Assembly (NCBI RefSeq): GCF_038446955.1
Contig: NZ_CP151803.1
Span: 2,294,001-2,358,000 of the forward strand
Direction of reading: 5' to 3'
DNA: 64,000 bases
DNA from: Pedobacter sp. FW305-3-2-15-E-R2A2
GTDB taxonomy: Bacteria > Bacteroidota > Bacteroidia > Sphingobacteriales > Sphingobacteriaceae
A model generated the notes under the pieces. The model saw only the letters and a program-made list of their open reading frames with translations, ran no database searches and had not been told where the DNA came from. Shown piece after piece: positions 45,826 through 54,375 of the stretch (within the stretch, counting starts at the first letter, position 1; each line of letters starts with the position of its first letter). The position numbers and the translations under genes are program-made.

Positions 45826-46296
45826 TTACAGGTCTCTGCCTTCTTCTTCTCTTAAGGCTACACCCAGGTGTTGTAGCTGAGGTGCATTTTCGCAGGCAAT
45901 GTATTTTGCCGGTTCTGTATCACTCAGGTTCTGATGACGGTGCCATGCCCATACCGGAATATATACTGCATCTCCGGCCTGCCATTCTACTTTTTCACCT
46001 TCGATCTCGGTATAACCTTTTCCTTCAATGACAAACAATACGGTTTCATAGGTATGGCGGTGTTTATTGGTGAGCTGTCCCGGTAAAAGTCCGCCGATGG
46101 TCATGCTTACATTTCTGGTAGGAAGGTCTACAAAAAACACCGGGTGTTTTCTTTCTGTAGAGAACTGGTTATGAACGCCTGCCTGCTCTACATTCCTGTG
46201 TATGAACTTCTCAGGTCTTACATAGTTTGGACGGGCAAAGGTTTGGTGGAAATCTTTTGAAGATAGTTGTGCTGTTTTTTCTGCTGTTGTTTTCAT
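45826..46296 (-). CDS. Cupin-domain protein
   Basis: A 156-residue single-cupin protein. The metal-binding motif 1 is GQLTNKHRHTYETVLFVIEGKGYTEIEG and motif 2 is DAVYIPVWAWHRHQN. The His and Glu ligands are therefore present. The N-terminus up to residue 40 (QLSSKDFHQTFARPNYVRPEKFIHRN) is not typical of known dioxygenases. It is the first gene of a two-gene minus-strand operon with the DapA-like gene, 32 bases apart. A palindrome at 46331-46348 lies between it and the MocR gene. Enzymatic or ligand-binding role is undetermined. Confidence 0.82.
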   Translation of the reverse strand: MKTTAEKTAQLSSKDFHQTFARPNYVRPEKFIHRNVEQAGVHNQFSTERKHPVFFVDLPTRNVSMTIGGLLPGQLTNKHRHTYETVLFVIEGKGYTEIEGEKVEWQAGDAVYIPVWAWHRHQNLSDTEPAKYIACENAPQLQHLGVALREEEGRDL

Positions 46297-46330
46297 GATA
46301 TTGAATTTTAAAGAATGAAAAATTATTAAA

Positions 46331-46348
46331 TGTCAATTCCTTTTGACA
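46331..46348. promoter_or_regulatory. TGTCAA-N6-TTGACA operator between divergent promoters
   Basis: Perfect 6-base arms around ttcctt. The right arm contains the -33 TTG of the MocR promoter. On the other strand the same palindrome lies in the promoter region of the cupin gene. It is a good candidate for the MocR binding site. Confidence 0.55.
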
Positions 46349-46370
46349 GGACAAATTTTGTGTATTTTTG
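46342..46370 (+). promoter_or_regulatory. Promoter of the MocR gene
   Basis: TTTG at 46342-46345 and TATTTTTG at 46363-46370 (17-base spacer) match the -33/-7 consensus. The transcript would start near 46377. This excludes starts upstream of that point and supports translation from 46405. Confidence 0.65.
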
Positions 46371-46404
46371 GACGACTAAAATCATCCAGTTTTTACTAAA
46401 ACTA

Positions 46405-47880
46405 ATGGGCCAGATGCTGAGACCTTGGAAAACCATACTGAACATCGAATTGGGAAGTCATAAATCTGTATTCCAGCAGATTGCGGACGGGATTATCGGA
46501 GAGATCAAAAAGGGGCGGCTAAAACCGGGAATGTCCTTGCCGGGAAGCCGGATTCTGGCTGCCGACATTGGTGTAAACCGTAAAACGGTGGTTCTTGCTT
46601 ATGAAGAACTGATGGCGGAGGGCTGGCTGGAAACTGCTTATAAAAAAGGAACTTTTGTTTCTGAAAAACTGCCAAAGCAAAAAGAACGGCGCAGGCAAAG
46701 AAATGAGGAAAGCATCGCTTCGGTAAAGAACTTTTCTTTTACTGCATTTGGTTCCGGAATGCCGGCAAGTGTCAACGCGGATGTCCCTTTGATTGTCTTT
46801 AATGATGGATTGCCTGATGTAAAACTGGCGCCTCTGGATGAACTGGCGCGTGCCTATAAGCGGATTTTTCAGCAAAAAGCAAGGTGGAGAATGCTGGGTT
46901 ATGCCAATGAAAGGGGAGAAGAGCGGCTGCGTACCGCCATTGCAACCATGTTGACCATGGACCGAGGCTTAAGTTTCGGAATTGATCAGATTTGCATTAC
47001 CCGGGGGAGCCAGATGGCATTGTACCTCACGGCTCAGATCCTGATCAAGCCGGGGGATATCGTGGCCATGGAAACACCGGGATACCGGCCTGCTTTTGAA
47101 GCATTCAGGCATGCAGGAGCAACCATTGCACCTGTAGAGATCGATGAACAGGGCATTCGCATTGCGGAACTGGAGCAGCTGTGTAAGAAAAGTCAGCTGA
47201 AAGCGGTTTATGTCACCCCGCACCATCAGTTTCCCACTACCGTCAGTATGAAAGCCGACCGGAGGTTGCAGTTGCTGGCACTGTCCAATCAATATGGATT
47301 TGCGGTTATAGAAGATGATTATGACCATGATTACCATTTTGGACTGAGGAGTTTATTGCCACTTGCCAGTTATGACCAGGCAGAGAATGTGATTTACATT
47401 AGTTCTTTGAGTAAACTCATCGCTCCGGCAGTAAGGGTAGGTTATGTGGCTGGTCCGGCTTCTTTTATTGATTCTTTAGCAGCGTTGAGGATGACCATAG
47501 ACCGGCAGGGAGACCCGGTAATGGAAAATGCAGTGGCAGAATTGATGGAAGAAGGGATTGTCAATAAACATGCGAAACGGGCATTGGGCATTTATCGCGA
47601 AAGAAGGTCGGTCATGAGTAAATACCTGGACCAGTATTTAAAAGAAAAAGCGGATTATCAACTCCCTGAAGGTGGACTGGCCTTTTGGTTAAGGTTTAAA
47701 AAACCGGTTGACACTGTGGCCTTCTCAGAACTCTTATTGAAACATGGTGTCCAGGTGATCTCTACGGAAAGGTTTTCTTTCAATGGAAAAGCCTTAAATG
47801 CCTTACGTCTGGGCTATGCCGCACTGGACGAAGCAGAACTGGAACGGGGAATCCAGATCATCGCTTCTTTAATTCCTTAA
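46405..47880 (+). CDS. MocR/PdxR-family regulator (GntR helix plus aminotransferase domain)
   Basis: A 491-residue fusion. Residues 10-85 are a GntR winged helix (SVFQQIADGIIGEIKKGRLKPGMSLPGSRILAADIGVNRKTVVLAYEELMAEGWL). Residues 120-490 are an aminotransferase-like PLP domain with Lys337 in ISSLSKLIAPAVRVGYV. A longer open frame reaches 46330, but the promoter at 46342-46370 lies inside it, so the ATG at 46405 or 46414 is right. MocR proteins respond to PLP or an amino-acid-derived ligand. It is divergent from the cupin and DapA-like genes and probably controls them. Autoregulation is likely because its -33 box overlaps the palindrome. Confidence 0.9.
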   Translation: MGQMLRPWKTILNIELGSHKSVFQQIADGIIGEIKKGRLKPGMSLPGSRILAADIGVNRKTVVLAYEELMAEGWLETAYKKGTFVSEKLPKQKERRRQRNEESIASVKNFSFTAFGSGMPASVNADVPLIVFNDGLPDVKLAPLDELARAYKRIFQQKARWRMLGYANERGEERLRTAIATMLTMDRGLSFGIDQICITRGSQMALYLTAQILIKPGDIVAMETPGYRPAFEAFRHAGATIAPVEIDEQGIRIAELEQLCKKSQLKAVYVTPHHQFPTTVSMKADRRLQLLALSNQYGFAVIEDDYDHDYHFGLRSLLPLASYDQAENVIYISSLSKLIAPAVRVGYVAGPASFIDSLAALRMTIDRQGDPVMENAVAELMEEGIVNKHAKRALGIYRERRSVMSKYLDQYLKEKADYQLPEGGLAFWLRFKKPVDTVAFSELLLKHGVQVISTERFSFNGKALNALRLGYAALDEAELERGIQIIASLIP

Positions 47881-47922
47881 TCGTCTTTTTTCTGAATATT
47901 TGAATAATTGAGCTACATACAA

Positions 47923-48771
47923 ATGAAACAACATATCCCTGTCCATAAAATGGCCGAACGCAATGGCATAGGCCTGGAAATGCTTTATTTCCAAAGCGTA
48001 AATAAGGAACGTGCAACCCTGTTGGGGGCACATAGAGATGATCATTATATTTTCATTTTTCAGGAAGAGGGAAGTACGCAGGTCATGCTTGATTTTAAAA
48101 CGATCAATGTGGAGGGCTGTGCCTTATTGTACATCATCCCCGGGCAGGTACACCATATCCTGAACACCGAAAACTCCTCGGGTTGGTTTCTTGCAGTGGA
48201 AACCTTGTTGGTCGCAGAAGAATACCGTCAGATTCTGGAACATGTGATTCTGGAGCAGGAGTCCCTGCTGCTGGACGAGGGCGGCAAGAATAAGTTTAAA
48301 CAATGTATTCAGCTGGTGCATGAAAGGTTCCTGGATATGAATCAGCCACTGAGCAAACAGATTGTTCATTCCCTGCTCTCTTCCTATATCGGGATGCTGG
48401 CCGAAGCTTACCTGCTGACTAAGCCTAAAAGTGAAGCCTTAAATACCAGGCCAGTGCAGCTGACCCGGCAATTCAGAACATTGCTGCTTCAGGACTTTAA
48501 AACGGTAAAGGGGCCTGCTGAGTATGCAGCTAAACTGAATATTTCCCTCACTTACCTCAATGAAGTGGTAAAGTCCAATACGGGATTTCCGGTGAGTTAC
48601 TGGATTCATCATGAAATTATCCTGGAAGCAAAACGGCTATTATACCATACTGACCTTAGCCTAAAGGAGATTGCCTTCTCCCTGGGCTTCACCGATCATA
48701 CCTATTTTTCGAGATTGTTTACCAAGGTTTCCGGTGGTTCAGCAGGGAAGTTTAGAAAGAGTTACCGCTAA
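47923..48771 (+). CDS. AraC-family transcriptional regulator
   Basis: A 282-residue regulator. The N-terminal half is a cupin-like ligand domain (DDHYIFIFQEEGSTQVMLDFKTINVEGCALLYIIPGQVHHIL). The C-terminal 100 residues are the double helix-turn-helix (GPAEYAAKLNISLTYLNEVVKSNTGFPVSYWIHHEIILEAKRLLYHTDLSLKEIAFSLGFTDHTYFSRLFTKVSG). A TTG start at 47908 is possible, but the ATG at 47923 gives a normal N-terminus. A siderophore-interacting protein gene follows after 83 bases on the same strand. Control of that gene is likely by proximity only. Confidence 0.9.
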   Translation: MKQHIPVHKMAERNGIGLEMLYFQSVNKERATLLGAHRDDHYIFIFQEEGSTQVMLDFKTINVEGCALLYIIPGQVHHILNTENSSGWFLAVETLLVAEEYRQILEHVILEQESLLLDEGGKNKFKQCIQLVHERFLDMNQPLSKQIVHSLLSSYIGMLAEAYLLTKPKSEALNTRPVQLTRQFRTLLLQDFKTVKGPAEYAAKLNISLTYLNEVVKSNTGFPVSYWIHHEIILEAKRLLYHTDLSLKEIAFSLGFTDHTYFSRLFTKVSGGSAGKFRKSYR

Positions 48772-48854
48772 TCGTCCAATAGTTACCCTTGATCCTGCAT
48801 TGTTGTTGCCTTCTTTTTAATGTTGTTTTGTAATGGATTATAAAATGATACGGT

Positions 48855-49544
48855 ATGAATATGCTAAAGAGGAAAGCACTGCAATTAATCGAACGTCAAT
48901 TGGGAAAAACGGGGATTGTCCTGGAGGTCAGAAGCTGGAACCCTTCTACCTTTTACGAAGTTGACCTGCACCTTCCGGGAGTAGATATGAACAAATGGAC
49001 TTCGGTGCAACATATGAAAACAAAGGTCGCGGAACATGTATACCGGGATTATACGCCTGCCAGTTGGGATGCGGAAACACAAACCTGTACCCTTTATATT
49101 GACGCTTCACATGATGGCGATGGCAGTAGATGGGCTTCTCAATTGCGTAAAGGGGATCAGATCTGTTACCTCGGGATAGGAGGGACCAACGCAAAACCTA
49201 TAGATGGTAAGAAAATCTTATGTCTTGGCGACAGCTCCTGTGTCGGACATTTCCTGGCTTTGGAGCAATTGGTAGGGAAAGGAAATGTGGCCGGTGCACT
49301 GGTCATCAAAGAAGAAAACCACCGCGCTGAATTTGCCAGTTATTTTGATACCTTACTCGAAGCGATTCCTGCAAAACTGAGCAGCAACATTGATAACCTG
49401 CACGACTGGTTAAAAGAACAGCAATGGGGAAGCAATGCGATATATATCGCCGGAAATGTGCCTATGGTGGTTGGCCTGAAACAAAAAATCCGGAAACTGC
49501 CAGATTTTGATGCTGCGGTAAAAGTACAGGGATTCTGGTGGTAA
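48855..49544 (+). CDS. Siderophore-interacting protein (ViuB-like flavoprotein)
   Basis: A 229-residue protein of the ferredoxin-reductase superfamily. The FAD-binding motif is VYRDYTPASWD. The NAD(P)-domain stretches are KKILCLGDSSCVGHFLALEQL and AIYIAGNVPMVVGLKQKIRKLP, and the last residues KVQGFWW are typical of the ViuB family. These enzymes reduce ferric siderophore in the cytoplasm to release iron. It pairs with an AraC regulator, and two TonB receptor/PepSY modules elsewhere in the window can supply substrate (inference). A small hairpin overlaps the end of the gene. Confidence 0.85.
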   Translation: MNMLKRKALQLIERQLGKTGIVLEVRSWNPSTFYEVDLHLPGVDMNKWTSVQHMKTKVAEHVYRDYTPASWDAETQTCTLYIDASHDGDGSRWASQLRKGDQICYLGIGGTNAKPIDGKKILCLGDSSCVGHFLALEQLVGKGNVAGALVIKEENHRAEFASYFDTLLEAIPAKLSSNIDNLHDWLKEQQWGSNAIYIAGNVPMVVGLKQKIRKLPDFDAAVKVQGFWW

Positions 49545-49545
49545 G

Positions 49546-49568
49546 GACCTGCTTATTGTCCGCAGGTC
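49546..49568. terminator. Short hairpin at the convergent junction
   Basis: Arms GACCTGC and GCAGGTC flank a 9-base loop between the siderophore-interacting protein and the convergent DUF3995 gene. It has no T-run, so it is a weak candidate. Confidence 0.35.
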
Positions 49569-49987
49569 ATCAATGGGATCGATAAGCTAAATAAAGAAAG
49601 CACAAGGCAGAGCGGAACATAAGTCCTGGTGTCTTCTTTTGCGAAATTGGTTCCCTTGATGCTTTTCATCAGTCCGATATATTTGAAATCTCCGATGGCA
49701 CGAAGGCAGAAGATCCCGGAAATCACATAAGTGCCAATGTGAATGTACCTTCTGTCGATCATTGAATCGGCAATGCCAAGGTTTGCCAGGGTAGTAAAAG
49801 CAAATAAGGCAAGTCCCAATGCTACGATCAGGGTTCCAAACTTACCCGGCTTCATGGCCTGTTCCCCGCTAACTCTTACCGGTAACGCATTTTTTAAGGC
49901 CCAGGTTCCTCCAAAAACCCAGTAGATGTGCAACAAAGAAAGAAAGATAAAGATTAGGGTGTTAATGGCGACTAGTGCAAATATCAT
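49553..49987 (-). CDS. DUF3995 membrane protein
   Basis: A 144-residue protein with four predicted spans (about 2-26, 52-72, 80-105 and 125-143). The pattern is NTLIFIFLSLLHIYWVFGG near the start and ALKNALPVRVSGEQAMKPGKFGTLIVALGLALFA, matching DUF3995. The function of the family is unknown. It is convergent with the siderophore-interacting protein gene. Immediately upstream of its start is the C-terminal remnant of a sigma factor on the same strand. Confidence 0.8.
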   Translation of the reverse strand: MIFALVAINTLIFIFLSLLHIYWVFGGTWALKNALPVRVSGEQAMKPGKFGTLIVALGLALFAFTTLANLGIADSMIDRRYIHIGTYVISGIFCLRAIGDFKYIGLMKSIKGTNFAKEDTRTYVPLCLVLSLFSLSIPLMTCGQ

Positions 49988-49992
49988 TGTTG

Positions 49993-50193
49993 TTAATTCG
50001 TATTGTATGGTCTGATAAACTGATAGGCAAGCATAATCTGTGTCTTGACAGTATTTATAGAGATGCCCAATAAAGCCGCAATATCGGAATACTTTGGCTT
50101 ATCGTCATTATTAAGCAGGAAAAAAATCTCTTTTCCGGCCGGTATCAACGCTGTTTTCGTGTAAATCTTTTTTATAGGGTTTCGGTTTTGTAC
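49993..50193 (-). pseudogene. C-terminal remnant of an RNA polymerase sigma factor (region 4)
   Basis: The minus strand is open for 66 codons without a usable start. It encodes IPAGKEIFFLLNNDDKPKYSDIAALLGISINTVKTQIMLAYQFIRPYN, the helix-turn-helix of region 4 in extracytoplasmic-function sigma factors. The N-terminal three quarters are not found upstream, where the divergent methyltransferase gene begins. The fragment's stop codon lies 6 bases upstream of the DUF3995 start. It looks like a decayed FecI-type sigma gene. Confidence 0.6.
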
Positions 50194-50364
50194 TTATGTG
50201 TTTGATCATCAGCGACTCCCGGTTATCACAAATTGTCCCATTCTTTTGGGCTGTTTGTCTGTCCTGATGATTTTTTGTTAGGAATGTAAATTTCTTAAAA
50301 ACAGCAGGTGATAAACGGTATTTTATGGAGATTTACATTCCCAATAAATAAAAACATAGTAATA

Positions 50365-51030
50365 ATGAAAAAAGAATGGACTGAAGAAGAATTGAGAGCA
50401 GTGGCCAGTCAGCTGAGTCAACCTACAGGTGAGGCTGGAATAAAGACTGGTGAGCGGATGGCAATTTCGAATGAAAATATGATTACCAGAACGATTGAAT
50501 CTTTGCAGCTAAGTGCTGATGAAAAGGTTTTGGAGATCGGGCAGGGGAACGGCAGCCATATTGGTTTGCTGATGGAAAAGGCAACAGGCTTACGATATAT
50601 CGGAACGGATATTTCTACAACGATGATGGAAGAGGCAGCGAGGATTAACGAGGACCTGGTTCAGTCAGGATCAGTTTCTTTTGAGCTGTCTGATGGAGAA
50701 CACCTTGCTTTTCCGGCAGATACCTTTCAAAAGATTTTTACAGTGAACACCCTTTATTTCTGGAAAGATCCCAAGGCCTATGCAGCGGAGATTTACAAAG
50801 TATTAAAACCCGGTGGCCGTTTCTGTATCGCATTTGCGGCCAAAGAATTTATGGAGCAGCTGCCATTTACAAAATGGGAATTTCAACTTTATACTGCGCA
50901 GATGTTAAGTGAGCTGCTGAAAGAGGCAGGTTTTCATATCCTGGAAGTTATAGAAGAAAAGGACAATACCCAAAGTAATTTAGGTACAGCTGTTCAGCGC
51001 GATATTGTGATCGTTGCTGCAGGGAAATAG
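50365..51030 (+). CDS. Class I SAM-dependent methyltransferase
   Basis: A 221-residue methyltransferase. SAM motif I is VLEIGQGNGSHIGLL, motif II-like RYIGTDISTTMMEEA and post-motif FQKIFTVNTLYFWKDPKAYAAEIYKVLKPGG, as in Methyltransf_11. A GTG start at 50308 would add 19 residues. The ATG at 50365 is preferred because it follows an AT-rich leader and gives MKKEWTEEEL. The acceptor is unknown. The gene is divergent from the sigma-factor remnant and convergent with DUF2207. Confidence 0.85.
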   Translation: MKKEWTEEELRAVASQLSQPTGEAGIKTGERMAISNENMITRTIESLQLSADEKVLEIGQGNGSHIGLLMEKATGLRYIGTDISTTMMEEAARINEDLVQSGSVSFELSDGEHLAFPADTFQKIFTVNTLYFWKDPKAYAAEIYKVLKPGGRFCIAFAAKEFMEQLPFTKWEFQLYTAQMLSELLKEAGFHILEVIEEKDNTQSNLGTAVQRDIVIVAAGK

Positions 51031-51041
51031 GCCGGAAGCTT

Positions 51042-52949
51042 TTACCAGCCTCCGCCGCCACCTCCACCGCCTCCACCTCCGGAAGATCCGCTGCTGCTGC
51101 TGCCAGAACTCCAGCTGGAACTTCCGGAAGAGCCGGAAGAAGAACCTGAGCCTGAAGATGTACTGATCGATGGTGTGGCACTTTCAAAGGCAGAACTTAA
51201 TGGTTTCGAGAATCCTGAGCCGAATGAGCGGTAAGGGAAGCTGTTTCCGGAGTACCAGTCCGGCTGGTAATCCGTTCCGTCAAAGATCTGTTCAAATTTA
51301 GCTCCCCAGGCATTTTCTACATCCAGTGCCATGGCATAAGGCAGGAACTTCTCGAAAAGCTGAGGACTGAGTTCCGGTGGGTTCAGCAGGTTCAGCCGAT
51401 GCTGTTCTGCCGTTTCCAGGTACATTTTAAAGCCTGCGATTTCACTGAGCATGGCCGCTCCATAAAGGGTTGGCGCTTTGATCAGATAAATAAAAGAGAG
51501 GAACATTAGGGTCGCAAGAATGATAAAAACCGCACTGGTAGGTTCCATTTTTCCTATGAACTGGAAAAGCATCCAGCCTGGGGCACCTGCAAATCCGAGT
51601 CCGAATAGAACTAAGAAAAGAGAGATTCCATAGGTGGAGCGCAGACCTTTTATTCCGATATAAATGCAAAACAACCCAGCCCCAAGAAAGGGAGCAAAGA
51701 AAAGAAGGACCAGGGGATAACCTCCGCCTACAAAATACATGAACAAGGCGAATGCCGCGATAGTTGCGAGAACGCCTTTGATCAGGTGTTTGCTGTGTTT
51801 AACAAAGTATTTCTCAAAGTCAAGCTTCACTTTTACACTGGTTTCATAGGCTCTTCTGGCCGTGGATATGGTATTGTTATTGGATTGGTCAATGGAAATT
51901 TTTGACCTGGTACCCAGTAAATGCTGATAGAGTTGTTGTTCTTCCGGGCTAAGTACACTGATGTCGTCAGAAGCACGCTCTAACACATAATCATCTGCCT
52001 CTTTTCGGATCCTGATGACTTTCTTAACGGCCATATTGACCACAGAAGTGGCAAAACCTTTTTGGTCTGATTTTCTTTTATTGAAGTAGCGGAGCATTGC
52101 AGGAGAGAAATCTCCGGGAACATTAAAGCTGGGAATGACTGTCGGGCTTTCCGGATCTACTCCATAACGTTGCCAGGTGAAGAAAAGATAACCTCCAAGT
52201 GCAATTAGCAGCAACGCGGTAATGGCGATTTCCTTATATTCTGTAAACAGCCGCTCGGTAAAGGATGGCTTTTTGATGAAGCCTGAACTAAAGGCCGCAG
52301 CAACGGTAAATCCTTCGCCAGGGTTAAGGGGCTGATTGGTTTTAAAAGTGATGCTGCCATCGCTCTCGCTAAAAGAATTGCAATCATGGGCTTTAGACCC
52401 TGCAATGCCGGTATAGCAAACGGTATTTCCGCCTTTTGCTCCCTTGGGGAATTGGATGTTGGCAGAAGCGGTATCAATAGGGAAGGCCCATTCATTTCCG
52501 GTTACATTCCAGTACAATTCGTCGTAATCCTTAAAAAATCCAACCTGTCCTCTGGTGCTGTAAACGATCTTGTATTCATAAATACCAGGCTCGAGCAATA
52601 CGCTTTCGCGTCCGATATAAATAGACCTCATGCCGTCGGCCTCTTTCGTAGAAAAAGGTTCTTCAATACCATTTTTGACAACATGCTCCACTAAAAAGTC
52701 CATCTTTTTCCTGGTGCTATAAATATCTTTCCGGTATAAGGGCAGTGTTCTTACCAGGCCTCTTTTGATCTGGTCTCCGTTGGCATTTACCTTGATCAGC
52801 TCGGTGATCCTGACCAATCCTGAGCTGTCAATCTTAATGTCGGAATGAAAAGAAAGAATTCTTTCTGTTTGTGCAGATAGCTGCTGAGGAAACTGAAGGA
52901 GAATAAAGAAGAGCAGGTAACAGTAGTATCGGAAAAATTTGTGGTTCAT
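51042..52949 (-). CDS. DUF2207 membrane protein with a Gly/Ser-rich tail
   Basis: A 635-residue protein. It has a signal peptide (about 1-26), a beta-rich DUF2207 extracytoplasmic domain (about 27-225), a span near 240 and cytoplasmic and membrane segments with spans near 390-500. The C-terminus is a 50-residue tail of Ser and Gly ending in eleven glycines and Trp. Glycine-rich tails of this kind are typical of DUF2207 proteins next to LemA. The LemA gene lies 12 bases upstream on the same strand, so the pair is one operon. The function of the pair is not established. Confidence 0.88.
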   Translation of the reverse strand: MNHKFFRYYCYLLFFILLQFPQQLSAQTERILSFHSDIKIDSSGLVRITELIKVNANGDQIKRGLVRTLPLYRKDIYSTRKKMDFLVEHVVKNGIEEPFSTKEADGMRSIYIGRESVLLEPGIYEYKIVYSTRGQVGFFKDYDELYWNVTGNEWAFPIDTASANIQFPKGAKGGNTVCYTGIAGSKAHDCNSFSESDGSITFKTNQPLNPGEGFTVAAAFSSGFIKKPSFTERLFTEYKEIAITALLLIALGGYLFFTWQRYGVDPESPTVIPSFNVPGDFSPAMLRYFNKRKSDQKGFATSVVNMAVKKVIRIRKEADDYVLERASDDISVLSPEEQQLYQHLLGTRSKISIDQSNNNTISTARRAYETSVKVKLDFEKYFVKHSKHLIKGVLATIAAFALFMYFVGGGYPLVLLFFAPFLGAGLFCIYIGIKGLRSTYGISLFLVLFGLGFAGAPGWMLFQFIGKMEPTSAVFIILATLMFLSFIYLIKAPTLYGAAMLSEIAGFKMYLETAEQHRLNLLNPPELSPQLFEKFLPYAMALDVENAWGAKFEQIFDGTDYQPDWYSGNSFPYRSFGSGFSKPLSSAFESATPSISTSSGSGSSSGSSGSSSWSSGSSSSGSSGGGGGGGGGGGW

Positions 52950-52961
52950 GATGACGTTATT

Positions 52962-53513
52962 TTAAAAGGATGCTTTTTGATTTTCCCTTTCTTCAGGGCG
53001 TTGTATTTCGAAGAAACTGCCTTGCTGGAAGTTAAAAGCAGCGGCCAGCAGATTGGATGGAAAAGATTCAATGAGGATGTTGTTTTCTCTTACAGTTCCG
53101 TTATAATACCTTCTGGACATTTCTATCTCCGATTCTATGGTTTCCAATTGCGACTGAAGCTGTTGGAAATTGGTGTTTGCTTTTAAATCGGGATAGTTTT
53201 CGGCAAGGATCATCAGTTGTCCAACGGATTGCGTAAGTCCCGTTTCGGCAAGAATCTTTTCGGATTTGTTGCTGGATTGTATGGCATTATTGCGCAATCG
53301 GGTAATGTTTTCCATCAGCTGCTGCTCATGCGTAGCATAACCTTTAACCGTTTCAATCAGATTCGGGATGAGGTCGTATCTTTTTTTAAGATAAACATCA
53401 ATTCCACTCCAGCCCTCCTTCATGAGGTTTCTCTTTTTAACCAGCTGATTGTAAGTTAAAATACTGCCAATCAGGAGCAATAGTGCAATGCCGGTAATGA
53501 TAAGTATTGTCAT
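52962..53513 (-). CDS. LemA-family protein
   Basis: A 183-residue protein with an N-terminal membrane anchor (TILIITGIALLLLIGSIL). It then has the LemA four-helix core: YNQLVKKRNLMKEGWSGIDVYLKKRYDLIPNLIETVKGYATHEQQLMENI, LMILAENYPDLKANTNFQQLQSQLETIESEIEMSRRYYNG and FNFQQGSFFEI. The start at 53513 (MTILIITG) is preferred to the 13-residue longer frame. It heads an operon with DUF2207. LemA proteins occur widely and their role is not settled. Confidence 0.92.
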   Translation of the reverse strand: MTILIITGIALLLLIGSILTYNQLVKKRNLMKEGWSGIDVYLKKRYDLIPNLIETVKGYATHEQQLMENITRLRNNAIQSSNKSEKILAETGLTQSVGQLMILAENYPDLKANTNFQQLQSQLETIESEIEMSRRYYNGTVRENNILIESFPSNLLAAAFNFQQGSFFEIQRPEERENQKASF

Positions 53514-53577
53514 ATTTAAATAAGTTAGAGGAAGATAGCAATATTCAATCATACTGAATGTTTACATTTGCATTTTT

Positions 53578-54375
53578 ATGATAATGGAGAACAGAATAAG
53601 CAGTACCCTTGAACAAATTCAACGCGATATTGAGCCGTTAAGACAGGAGATCATCAACCATAAAGTATATTCCGTGATCAACGATCTGGAAGACCTTCGA
53701 ATCTTTATGGAATACCATATTTATGCGGTGTGGGACTTTATGTCCTTACTGAAAGCCTTGCAAATTAACCTGACCTGTACAAGCCTGCCCTGGTTTCCTG
53801 TAGGATCGGGTAACATCAGGTCACTGATCAATGAGATTGTAGCTGGTGAAGAATCGGATATAGATGCCCATGGAAATAAGAAGAGCCATTTTGAGATGTA
53901 CCTGGATGCCATGGAACAATGCGGAGCAGATACGACGGAGATTGGCAGATTTATCAATGCGTTAAAAAACGGAGCAGATTTTAAGGCAGCTTATCAGCTG
54001 GCCGGAACTCCTCAGGAGGCCATCGACTTTGTTGATTTCACCTTTAGTGTGATCAATGGCGGGCAAACTCATGTACAGGCCAGCACTTTTACTTTCGGAA
54101 GAGAAGACCTGATTCCAAATATGTTCTTATCTATTGTGAACGACCTGAATAAAAAATTCCCTGATCAGATTTCTTTGTTTAAGTACTATCTGGACAGACA
54201 TATTGAGGTGGATGGCGATCATCATAGCCATTTGGCATTAGAAATGACGTCTGACCTTTGTGGCGACAATGAATCCTACTGGAAAGCTGCGGAAGAGATG
54301 AGTATGGCCTCTTTAAGAAAGCGAATCGGACTTTGGGATGGCGCTTATCGTGCGATTTTGGACCGTAAACGTTAG
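53578..54375 (+). CDS. DUF3050 protein (haem-oxygenase-like, possible di-iron enzyme)
   Basis: A 265-residue helical protein. DUF3050 is recognised from FMEYHIYAVWDFMSLLKALQ, TSLPWFPVGSGNIRSLINEIVAGEESD, VNGGQTHVQASTFTFGREDLIP and RHIEVDGDHHSHLALEM. The repeated Glu/His positions (His47, Glu86, His104, Glu176, His208, Asp212, His215) suit the metal site of haem-oxygenase-like di-iron oxidases. That assignment is inference from spacing. The start may be the ATG at 53584. The 3' end overlaps the convergent gene by 4 bases. The substrate is unknown. Confidence 0.8.
   Translation: MIMENRISSTLEQIQRDIEPLRQEIINHKVYSVINDLEDLRIFMEYHIYAVWDFMSLLKALQINLTCTSLPWFPVGSGNIRSLINEIVAGEESDIDAHGNKKSHFEMYLDAMEQCGADTTEIGRFINALKNGADFKAAYQLAGTPQEAIDFVDFTFSVINGGQTHVQASTFTFGREDLIPNMFLSIVNDLNKKFPDQISLFKYYLDRHIEVDGDHHSHLALEMTSDLCGDNESYWKAAEEMSMASLRKRIGLWDGAYRAILDRKR

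Noticed and set aside
46330..46404. Upstream extension of the MocR regulator
   Set aside because: The promoter (46342-46370) lies inside it, so transcription begins after this point.
49553..49987. tRNA or other RNA gene in the following 377-base gap
   Set aside because: No cloverleaf or rRNA-like segment was seen. The gap contains the sigma-factor remnant and the methyltransferase leader.
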